From assembly GCA_003220905.1 (NCBI GenBank), contig QHTS01000262.1, positions 1 to 8,216 of the forward strand: a stretch of DNA of 8,216 nt, read 5' to 3'. The position numbers were made by a program, and so were the translations under genes. Under the pieces are notes generated by a model that saw only the letters and a list, made by a program, of their open reading frames with translations, searched no databases and was not told where the DNA came from. How positions within the stretch are numbered: the stretch's first letter is position 1; every line of letters starts with the position of its first letter. This stretch comes from Gemmatimonadota bacterium. GTDB lineage: Bacteria; Gemmatimonadota; Gemmatimonadetes; Gemmatimonadales; GWC2-71-9. Of this stretch, positions 1 through 5,597 are shown one piece after another.

Positions 1-928
1 GCACGCGGGTGAGCTCGCGGCCCGGTTCACGGCGGCGCAGGCCACCGAATCGACGTACTACGCAGTGCTCGCCGATGCCGAACTGCTCCGCGTGGCGCGG
101 GAGCGCGTGCAGCGCGCCGAGCAACAACTCGCCGTGGCGCGGGCACGCGTGGTCTCCGGCGCCGCGGTACAAACCGACTCGCTGCAGCTGCGGCTCGAGC
201 TGACACGGGCCCGAGTCGGTCGGCTGGTGCAGGAGACCGCCCTGCGGGTGGCGCGACTCGAGCTGGGGCGTCGGGTGGGCGCACCAGGGGCCGTCGATGC
301 GGCACCGCTCGACACCGCCCCGGCGCCGGAGCCGCCGCTCACCCTGCCGGACGCCGTCACCCAGGCCGCGAGCGCGGGACCGCAATACCGCGTGGCGCGG
401 GCCAACGAGCGCGCTGCCGGCGCGGCGTTCCGCGCCAAGCTCGGGCAGTATCTCCCGCACGCGAGTTTGACGTTCAACGCCCTCGCCTACGACACGGTGT
501 TCTTCCACTCGATCTACAAGCGGGGGACCTTCACGCTCGGCGTGTCGTTCCCCCTCTGGGACAACGGGCAGCGCGAGATCGCGCTCAGTCAGGCGCGCGT
601 GAATCGCGATAATGCCCGCGCCGTCCGCGAGGACCTGGAGCGAGCGGTGCTGCACGACGTCACCGCCGCATACGAGGGCTACACGTCGGCGCGCGCCACG
701 GCCGAGCAGGACGCGGAGGCGTTGGGGGTCGCGCGCGAGAATTTCCGCGTGCAGCAAAGCCGCTACCGTGCCGGCGCGAGCACCATCCTCGACCTCCTCA
801 AGGCCCAGTCAGACCTTGACGACGCCGACGCGACCCTCGTGCAGGCGCGGTACGCGACCCGACTCGCGCTGGCGGGACTCGAGACGATCCTCGGCCGGCG
901 CCTCTTTCCCGAACAGGAGCAGCGGTGA
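1..928 (+). CDS. TolC-family outer-membrane efflux protein, 5' end missing
   Basis: The open frame enters at base 2 and runs to TGA at 926-928, giving about 308 residues. Full-length family members are usually 420-480 residues, so the signal peptide and first part lie outside the window. Two outer-membrane efflux (OEP) halves are visible. The end of the first is a long Ala/Arg/Glu-rich helix carrying the pattern VSGAAVQTDSLQLRLEL. The second begins near base 340. It includes a beta-strand block with the typical GVSFPLWDNGQ turn (about 538-570), then a long coiled-coil pair ending in YRAGASTILDLLKAQSDL, the usual TolC helix signature. Such proteins form trimeric outer-membrane channels with a periplasmic helical tunnel that docks on an adaptor and inner-membrane pump. 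The adaptor gene follows directly with a start/stop overlap, so the two are surely co-transcribed. The substrate cannot be told from sequence. The GTG at 65 is internal, not a start. Confidence 0.93.
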   Translation, partial: HAGELAARFTAAQATESTYYAVLADAELLRVARERVQRAEQQLAVARARVVSGAAVQTDSLQLRLELTRARVGRLVQETALRVARLELGRRVGAPGAVDAAPLDTAPAPEPPLTLPDAVTQAASAGPQYRVARANERAAGAAFRAKLGQYLPHASLTFNALAYDTVFFHSIYKRGTFTLGVSFPLWDNGQREIALSQARVNRDNARAVREDLERAVLHDVTAAYEGYTSARATAEQDAEALGVARENFRVQQSRYRAGASTILDLLKAQSDLDDADATLVQARYATRLALAGLETILGRRLFPEQEQR

Positions 929-2013
929 GGAACACGATGCGTGGTGCGTGGTACGTGGTTGCCGCCGTGGCGATCGCGGCGGGCGCGTGCAAGAAGGGCA
1001 AGGCCGGCGGAGCCGGAGACCCGGGCGGCGGCGGGCCGATGGGAATGCCGGTCGAAGTCGCCGTCGCCCGCACCGACACGGTGCGCGACGAAATCGCCGC
1101 GACGGGCCAGATCGAAGCGGTGCAATCGATCGACCTCCGCCCCGAGGTGGACGGCCGGATCGTAGAGATCCTCATCCGCGAGGGCCAGGAGGTCGAGCAG
1201 GGGACACCGCTCTTCAAGGTGGACGACGCCCAGCTCCGGGCGCAGGTCGCGCAGCTCGAGGCCCAGCGCGACCTCGCCCAGCAGGCCCTGGCGCGCGCCA
1301 AGGATCTGGCGCAACAGAATGCCTCGTCCACCGCGGACCTGGAAAAGGCCGAGGCGGAAGCCCGCAGCGCGCAGGCGCAGTACGACTTGCAGCGCATCCG
1401 GCTCGACCGCACCACCGTGCGGGCGCCCTTCACCGGCGCGGTGGGACAACGCTACGTCAGCCTGGGCGACTATGTCACGAACAGCACGAAGCTCGTGTCG
1501 CTCCATACGGTGAACCCGCAGCGCGCCGCATTCCAGGTGCCGGAGCGGTTCGCCCGAGACTTGAAGCCGGGACAGGAGGTGTCGTTCCGCGTCGCCGCCA
1601 TCGCGGGTCGCGACTTCACCGGACAGGTGGACTTCGTGGACCCGGTGGTGCAGCTCCCGGGCCGGACCATCCTGGTCAAGGCGCGCGTGCCCAATGCCGC
1701 CCGGCTGCTGCAGCCTGGGATGTTCATCGAGGCCCACCTGGTGACCGCCGTGCGTCCCAAGGCGATCATCATCCCCGAGGAAGCGGTGGTGCCGGCCGAG
1801 GGAGCGAACGCCGTCTGGGTCGTGGTCGAGGGGAAGGCGAACCGCCGCCAGGTGGAGCTCGGCGTCCGCACGCCCGGGTTCGTCGAGGTGACGAAGGGCG
1901 TGAATCCGGGAGAGCAGGTGGTGGTGGGCGGCCTGGAGCTGCTCGCCCCCGGTGCGCCGGTCATGCCGCGCGTCGTGGAGCGGAAGGCGCAGCAGGCGGC
2001 ACCCCCGCGCTGA
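925..2013 (+). CDS. RND efflux pump periplasmic adaptor (membrane fusion protein), probable lipoprotein
   Basis: This 362-residue protein matches the AcrA/MexA/MdtA-type adaptor in length and order of parts. A hydrophobic leader (residues 7-21) ends at Cys22 followed by KK, which looks like a lipoprotein signal, although the lipobox (A-G-A-C) is weak. Next come the first half of the barrel-sandwich (lipoyl-like) domain with PEVDGRIVEILIREGQEVEQG (about 73-93), an alpha-helical hairpin rich in Ala/Gln/Glu (about 103-160), and the second lipoyl half with VRAPFTGAVGQRYVSLGDYV (about 165-184). A beta-barrel and membrane-proximal domain follow. The protein would bridge the TolC-like channel and an inner-membrane transporter. 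Start choice: GTG at 925 overlaps the upstream TGA (GTGA) and has AGGAG at 915-919, five bases away. ATG at 937 is a real alternative with GAGG at 927-930, and would shorten the leader by four residues. No RND transporter gene follows. Confidence 0.93.
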   Translation: MRNTMRGAWYVVAAVAIAAGACKKGKAGGAGDPGGGGPMGMPVEVAVARTDTVRDEIAATGQIEAVQSIDLRPEVDGRIVEILIREGQEVEQGTPLFKVDDAQLRAQVAQLEAQRDLAQQALARAKDLAQQNASSTADLEKAEAEARSAQAQYDLQRIRLDRTTVRAPFTGAVGQRYVSLGDYVTNSTKLVSLHTVNPQRAAFQVPERFARDLKPGQEVSFRVAAIAGRDFTGQVDFVDPVVQLPGRTILVKARVPNAARLLQPGMFIEAHLVTAVRPKAIIIPEEAVVPAEGANAVWVVVEGKANRRQVELGVRTPGFVEVTKGVNPGEQVVVGGLELLAPGAPVMPRVVERKAQQAAPPR

Positions 2014-2018
2014 CCCGG

Positions 2019-2495
2019 TCAGCCGAGCGGCACCAACCGCGCCCGCGGCGGGATCCCCGCCTCGAGCTCCATGATGCCCACGCCGGGCTTGAGCCGGAAC
2101 CGCGGATGGCCCGCCCCGCCGGGGTTCATCACCGTTACCGTCCGGTCCACGAGCTCGAGCAGCGGCCTGTGCGTGTGCCCGTATACGATGATCTCGGCCC
2201 TGGGAAACGCCGCATGCAGATTCTCAGGCGTCGGATGGCCGAACTGGTCGCCATGCGTCACGACGACGGCGAACCCATCGAGCTCGAGCTCCGCCACCTG
2301 TGGCAGACGCGCTCGCAGCTCGGACCCGTCCGCGTTCCCGTAGACCGCCGTCACCGGCGCGATCGCCTCGAGCTCGATGAGGATCTGGGGCTCGCCGACG
2401 TCGCCGGCATGAAGGATGTGATCAACCTGCTTGAACACCTCGAACACTTCAGGGCGCAAGAGACCGTGGGTATCTGAGATGACCCCAAGTCTCAC
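2019..2495 (-). CDS. YfcE/MJ0936-type metallophosphoesterase
   Basis: Read from GTG at 2495 this is a 158-residue calcineurin-like phosphoesterase, the usual length for the small YfcE/MJ0936 group. All metal-binding motifs are present in order: SDTHG (Asp8, His10), HAGD (Asp32), YGNADG (Asn54), VVTHGDQ (His81) and YGHTHRP (His107, His109). Family members are cytosolic phosphodiesterases needing two divalent metals. Their physiological substrates are mostly unknown, so only the chemistry can be predicted. A longer open frame extends upstream across ubiX, but the family begins right at RLGVISDTHG. GAGGG at 2500-2504 sits four bases before the GTG, supporting this start. It lies 38 nt downstream of ubiX on the same strand, so it is probably the last gene of that transcript. 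Its stop is 5 nt from the convergent adaptor stop. A role in quinone synthesis is not implied by the sequence. Confidence 0.92.
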   Translation of the reverse strand: MRLGVISDTHGLLRPEVFEVFKQVDHILHAGDVGEPQILIELEAIAPVTAVYGNADGSELRARLPQVAELELDGFAVVVTHGDQFGHPTPENLHAAFPRAEIIVYGHTHRPLLELVDRTVTVMNPGGAGHPRFRLKPGVGIMELEAGIPPRARLVPLG

Positions 2496-2500
2496 GGCAC

Positions 2501-2534
2501 CCTCGTGCAACGTAGCGTCGTGGCCTCGTGCAAC
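2501..2534. repeat. 11-bp direct repeat between ubiX and the phosphoesterase gene
   Basis: CCTCGTGCAAC (plus strand) occurs at 2501-2511 and again at 2524-2534, 23 bp apart from start to start. On the coding (minus) strand the first copy begins in the ubiX stop codon and the second supplies most of the Shine-Dalgarno region of the phosphoesterase gene. It may be a small local duplication that created the second ribosome-binding site. Two copies this short can also arise by chance. Confidence 0.6.
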
Positions 2535-3121
2535 TATTTGCCTTCCCAGCGCTTCACCAGATTGATGTCGAGCCCCAGGTGATCGAGCACGCGCTGCACC
2601 ACGAAGTCCACGAGGTCGCGCACCTGCTGCGGCTTGTGATAGAACCCGGGCGCGGCCGGCAGGACCACCGCGCCGGCCTCCGTGGCGAGGCTGAGGTTGC
2701 GGAGGTGGACCAAGGAAAGCGGCGTCTCGCGCGGCACGAGGATCAGTGTGCGGCGCTCCTTGAGGACCACGTCCGCAGCACGCTCGATGAGCGAACGGCT
2801 CGTGCCATGGGCGATCGCCGCTACGGTCCCCATCGAGCAGGGGCAGATCACCATGCCAGTGGTCTTCGCCGACCCAGACGCCGGCTCGGCGCCGCGATCG
2901 GTGTCGTCGAACACCCGTACGCTCGTCCACTCGCCACCAGTCGCCTTTTTCAGCGCGCGGTCATCCGTGATGCCGCACTCCTCGGCGAGGAGCCGCCAGC
3001 CGTGGCTCGAGACCAAGAGCCAGGTGGGCACGTGGTGCACCGCGAGCATCTCCAGCAGCCGCACGCCGTAGGGAGCGCCGGAGGCGCCGGTGATGGCGAG
3101 GATCACGGGCAGCCGGTTCAA
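2534..3121 (-). CDS. ubiX: UbiX flavin prenyltransferase (UbiD cofactor synthesis)
   Basis: This 195-residue protein is the usual UbiX/Pad1 length and shows the family features throughout. The phosphate/flavin loop AITGASGAPYGVRLL is at residues 9-23. SSHGWRLL is at 38-45. CPCSMGTVAAIAHG is at 93-106. The C-terminal cluster thought to shape prenyl-phosphate binding is present as Lys121, Arg131-Glu132 in VPRETPLS, and Tyr161 in GFYHKP. UbiX joins dimethylallyl phosphate to reduced FMN, making the prenylated FMN that UbiD decarboxylases require. A ubiD gene lies 3.4 kb away on the same strand, so the pair almost certainly works together in quinone synthesis. The start is TTG at 3121: GGAGG at 3127-3131 lies five bases upstream, and the resulting N-terminus (MNRLPVILAITGASGA) aligns with E. 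coli UbiX (MKRLIVGISGASGA). The gene is cut off from the rest of the quinone genes by the kinase gene, so it must have its own promoter in the divergent region. Confidence 0.95.
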   Translation of the reverse strand: MNRLPVILAITGASGAPYGVRLLEMLAVHHVPTWLLVSSHGWRLLAEECGITDDRALKKATGGEWTSVRVFDDTDRGAEPASGSAKTTGMVICPCSMGTVAAIAHGTSRSLIERAADVVLKERRTLILVPRETPLSLVHLRNLSLATEAGAVVLPAAPGFYHKPQQVRDLVDFVVQRVLDHLGLDINLVKRWEGK

Positions 3122-3180
3122 CGCCCCCTCCGGTTCGGAGTCGGACTACGCCTCGGGTGCCGGGGAGGCCCCGGTGGTGA

Positions 3181-3259
3181 CGGGAAACGGGAAGCCGGAA
3201 ACGGGACACGTGGGTGTTGGGCCGTCTTCCGTTTCCCGTTTCCCGTTTCTCGTTTCCCG
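3181..3259. repeat. Hairpin built from tandem heptamers CGGGAAA / TTTCCCG
   Basis: The left arm (3181-3206) is a tandem array of CGGGAAA, CGGGAAG, CCGGAAA and a partial CGGGA. The right arm carries TTTCCCG at 3232-3238 and 3239-3245, TTTCTCG at 3246-3252, and TTTCCCG at 3253-3259, preceded by a degenerate TCTTCCG at 3225-3231. Bases 3181-3206 pair with 3234-3259 at 23 of 26 positions. On the plus strand two of the three exceptions would be G-U pairs, so RNA could form a near-continuous 26-bp stem with a 27-nt loop containing CACGTG. There is no T-tract, so it is not a standard intrinsic terminator. The register can slip by 7, so several stem alignments are possible. It sits in the divergent region between ubiX and the kinase gene. 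It could be a dispersed palindromic repeat, a transcription block or a protein-binding site. Confidence 0.85.
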
Positions 3260-3300
3260 CGTTTCATGACAAGGGTGAAAGGTAGAGGCAAGTGAGCGGA

Positions 3301-3354
3301 CCCGGCAACGCGGAGCCTCGTTGCGGACGCCCGGGAGCGTGGTAGGTTGCCGGG
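3301..3354 (+). promoter_or_regulatory. Competing inverted repeats in the kinase leader, overlapping its ribosome-binding site
   Basis: CCCGGCAAC at 3301-3309 is perfectly complementary to GTTGCCGGG at 3346-3354, and the second arm covers the start of the GGGAG ribosome-binding site. The same left arm can instead pair locally: GCAACG at 3305-3310 with CGTTGC at 3319-3324, across an 8-nt loop. The two pairings exclude each other, a layout that could switch access to the ribosome-binding site. GGAGCCTC also occurs twice (3312-3319 and 3353-3360). Only the complementarity is seen; regulation is inference. Confidence 0.4.
3321..3348 (+). promoter_or_regulatory. Possible sigma-70-like promoter of the kinase gene
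   Basis: TTGCGG (3321-3326) and TAGGTT (3343-3348) are separated by 16 bp and resemble -35 and -10 boxes. A start site expected near 3355 would leave a leader of only about 8 nt and would truncate the visible GGGAG ribosome-binding site. Either the transcript is almost leaderless or the true promoter is further upstream. Confidence 0.25.
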
Positions 3355-3356
3355 AG
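3352..3356 (+). promoter_or_regulatory. Ribosome-binding site deciding the kinase start
   Basis: GGGAG lies six bases before ATG at 3363. It favours this ATG over the upstream in-frame TTG at 3321, which would add 14 residues without kinase-like character. Confidence 0.7.
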
Positions 3357-3362
3357 CCTCCC

Positions 3363-5597
3363 ATGCGGACCGATCAGCTCGAGCGCCTCAACGCCGCCCT
3401 CGCCGGACGCTACACCGTCGAGCGAGAGCTCGGCAGCGGGGGGATGGCGACGGTCTACCTCGCCGACGACCTGAAGCACCGCCGGAAAGTGGCCGTCAAG
3501 GTGCTCCGACCCGAGCTGGCGTCCGTCATTGGGCCCGACCGGTTTCTGCGGGAGATCGAGATCGCCGCCAAGCTGAACCACCCCCATATCCTGGCACTGT
3601 ACGACTCCGGCCGGGCTGACGAGTTCCTCTTCTACGTCATGCCCTACGTGAAGGGCCAATCCCTCCGCCACAGGCTCCACCGCGAGAAGCCGCTTCCGAT
3701 CGAGGAGGCCATCGCCGTCACGCGCGACGCCGCCCTGGCCCTCGGCCACGCCCACGCTCAGGGGGTGATCCATCGGGACGTCAAGCCGGAGAACATCCTG
3801 CTGTACGAAGGGGAGGCGATGGTCGCGGATTTCGGTATCGCCCTGGCGGTGAGCGGCACGGCAGGGCAGCGCCTGACGGAGCGGGGGGTGTGGGTGGGGA
3901 CGCCCGAGTACATGAGCCCGGAGCAGGCCCTGGGTGAGGAGTCGCTGGATGCCCGCAGCGACGTGTACAGCCTGGGCTGCGTCCTGTATGAACTACTGGT
4001 CGGCGAGCCGCCGTACACGGGACCCACCGCGCAAGCAGTGATTGCCAAGCGCCTCGCCGGTCCGGCGCCCGGAGTGCGGCGCCTCCGCGCCACCGTGCCC
4101 GGGGGCGTCGAGCAAGCTCTCCTCAAGGCCCTGGCGACGGTCCCAGCCGACCGGTTCGCCTCCGCGGCCGCGTTCGCGGAGGCGCTCGCGCAGCCTGGAG
4201 CGGTCCGTCCCGCGCCCAAGTCCATCGCGGTGCTACCGTTCACGAACCTGAGCCCGGACCCCGAGAACGCGTACTTCGCCGACGGGATCACCGAGGACAT
4301 CATCGCCCAGCTGTCGAAGATCCGCGCCCTCAAGGTGATCTCCAGCACGTCCGTGATGCCGCTCAAGAAGCGGGAGCAGAGCCTGCGCGAGATCGGAGCC
4401 CGCTTGGAGGTCGCGGCTGTGCTCGAGGGGAGCGTTCGACGCGACGGCGATCGGGTGCGCATCGTCGCCCAGCTCATCGACGCTGAGACCGACCATCACC
4501 TCTGGGCGGAGACCTACGACCGCCAGCTGACCGACATCTTCGTGATCCAAACAGACGTTGCGTTGCGGATCGCCGCGGCGCTCGAGACGGAACTTTCTCC
4601 CGACGAGCGAACCCGGCTTCGCAGGGAGCCCACCCGGGATCTGCAGGCCTACAAACTCTATCTCCAGGGGCGCAATTGTTCCTTCCGGTATACCCAGGAG
4701 GGGATCCGCAAAGGGATCGAGTACTTCCAGCACGCGATCGTGAAAGATCCGGCCTACTCTCTCGCCTACGTCGGCCTGGCCCTGGCGTACGCGGAGCTCG
4801 GGCTCGGGCATGGGGCGGGAGCGCTGAAGCCGCGGGAAGCGTATCAACAGGCCCGGAAGGCCGTCGCGAAGGCGCTGGAGCTCGATGAAGGGCTGGGTGA
4901 AGCGCACGGCATGCTGGCCTTCCTCAGGGTCGCGTGCGACTTCGATTGGACCGGCGCCGAACGGGAGTTCAAGCGGGCCTTCGAGCTCAACCCCGGCAAC
5001 GCGGACATTTACGCCCTCTATGGGCACATGCTCTCGGCGCTCGAGCGGTACGACGAAGCGGTCGACGCCCTGACGCGTGCCCAACAGCTCGACCCGCTGG
5101 CCCATCGGTCCGACCTCGCGGCCACGCTCCTTCGGGTGGGACGGTACGATGAGGCCGTGCGGGCTGCGGCTCTGGTGATCGACCTCGACCCGCATTATTC
5201 GATGGGGCACGGCACCCTGGGGTGGGCCTATCTGAAGAAGGGCATGTACGCGAAGGGGCTGGCCGAGCTGGAGCGGGCGATCGCTCTTGCCCCCGGGAAC
5301 ACGCTGTTCCTGGCCCAGCTCGGTCAAGCCTACGCGCTGGTGGGACAAGTGGAGCGGGCCCGCGACGTGTTGAAACAACTGCAGGGGTTGTCGCAACGGC
5401 GATACGTCTCACCCTACCACATGGCCTACGTCTATACCGGCCTCGGCGAACTGGACCGGGCGATGGACTCGCTGGAACGAGCCTACGAGGAGCGGGCCGG
5501 CGGCGTGTACGGGATCAAAGGCTCGTTTCTGTTCACCACGCTGCGCTCGCACCCCAGGTTCGCGGCGCTCTTGAGGAAGATGAACCTGGTCTCATGA
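3363..5597 (+). CDS. Serine/threonine protein kinase fused to a TolB-like domain and TPR repeats
   Basis: This protein has 744 residues from ATG 3363. Residues ~17-280 form a Hanks-type kinase with all catalytic parts: glycine loop GSGGMATV (24-31), Lys46 in VAVKVL, Glu64, HRDVKPEN (137-144), DFG (156-158) and GTPEYMSPEQ (179-188). It is therefore an RD-type, presumably active kinase. From Lys286 a TolB-like/FlgO-type domain follows: KSIAVLPFTNLSPD, FADGITEDIIAQLSKI, VLEGSVRRDGDRVRI, AETYDRQ, to about 415. The same block occurs in rhizobial adenylate cyclases and many Gemmatimonadota/Acidobacteriota kinases. Residues ~427-744 are TPR repeats, including WTGAEREFKRAFELNPGN (529-546), ending in HPRFAALLRKMNL. 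No membrane segment is visible between kinase and TolB-like part, so it is probably a cytosolic signalling protein with TPRs binding partners. Ligand and targets are unknown. It is transcribed against the surrounding quinone genes, and its stop overlaps the ubiA stop. Confidence 0.95.
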   Translation: MRTDQLERLNAALAGRYTVERELGSGGMATVYLADDLKHRRKVAVKVLRPELASVIGPDRFLREIEIAAKLNHPHILALYDSGRADEFLFYVMPYVKGQSLRHRLHREKPLPIEEAIAVTRDAALALGHAHAQGVIHRDVKPENILLYEGEAMVADFGIALAVSGTAGQRLTERGVWVGTPEYMSPEQALGEESLDARSDVYSLGCVLYELLVGEPPYTGPTAQAVIAKRLAGPAPGVRRLRATVPGGVEQALLKALATVPADRFASAAAFAEALAQPGAVRPAPKSIAVLPFTNLSPDPENAYFADGITEDIIAQLSKIRALKVISSTSVMPLKKREQSLREIGARLEVAAVLEGSVRRDGDRVRIVAQLIDAETDHHLWAETYDRQLTDIFVIQTDVALRIAAALETELSPDERTRLRREPTRDLQAYKLYLQGRNCSFRYTQEGIRKGIEYFQHAIVKDPAYSLAYVGLALAYAELGLGHGAGALKPREAYQQARKAVAKALELDEGLGEAHGMLAFLRVACDFDWTGAEREFKRAFELNPGNADIYALYGHMLSALERYDEAVDALTRAQQLDPLAHRSDLAATLLRVGRYDEAVRAAALVIDLDPHYSMGHGTLGWAYLKKGMYAKGLAELERAIALAPGNTLFLAQLGQAYALVGQVERARDVLKQLQGLSQRRYVSPYHMAYVYTGLGELDRAMDSLERAYEERAGGVYGIKGSFLFTTLRSHPRFAALLRKMNLVS
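5592..5597. other. Shared palindromic stop TCATGA of two convergent genes
   Basis: On the plus strand TCA TGA is the Ser-stop end of the kinase gene. TCATGA is its own reverse complement, so on the minus strand the same six bases are the Ser-stop end of the ubiA-family gene. The two coding regions overlap by exactly these 6 bp, leaving no room for a terminator between them. Confidence 0.95.

Larger units (their letters stand above)
3122..3362. other. Divergent intergenic region, ubiX / kinase
   Basis: This is the only sizeable non-coding gap (241 bp). It must hold the promoters of both ubiX (leftward) and the kinase gene (rightward). Nearest ubiX is its GGAGG ribosome-binding site (3127-3131). 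The middle is the heptamer hairpin (3181-3259), and the right third carries the inverted repeats and putative promoter of the kinase gene. I could not find a convincing leftward promoter. Short open frames crossing the gap show no family resemblance. Confidence 0.8.

Noticed and set aside
1..928. GTG at 65 as the true start of the TolC-like gene
   Set aside because: The frame is open back to base 2 with continuous OEP-type sequence, and the remaining protein would be far too short, so the gene is cut by the window edge.
612..2477. A 621-codon plus-strand open frame crossing the channel, adaptor and phosphoesterase genes
   Set aside because: It is Arg/Gly/Pro-rich low-complexity sequence running through three real genes in other frames, a GC-driven shadow.
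2496..2930. N-terminal extension of the phosphoesterase frame up to 2930
   Set aside because: It overlaps ubiX almost completely and is Arg/Pro-rich. The family fold starts at RLGVISDTHG, and GTG 2495 has its own ribosome-binding site.
3181..3259. The heptamer hairpin read as an intrinsic terminator or a CRISPR array
   Set aside because: There is no T-run after the stem on either strand. The 7-bp units are contiguous without spacers, which excludes a CRISPR array.
3264..3773. A 169-codon minus-strand open frame from the kinase gene into the intergenic region, which might be an extra gene divergent from the kinase
   Set aside because: Most of it is antisense to the kinase domain, and the intergenic part shows no family features.
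4233..5396. A 387-codon minus-strand open frame opposite the kinase gene
   Set aside because: It lies wholly antisense to the conserved TolB-like and TPR coding region, has no recognisable motif and no ribosome-binding context.
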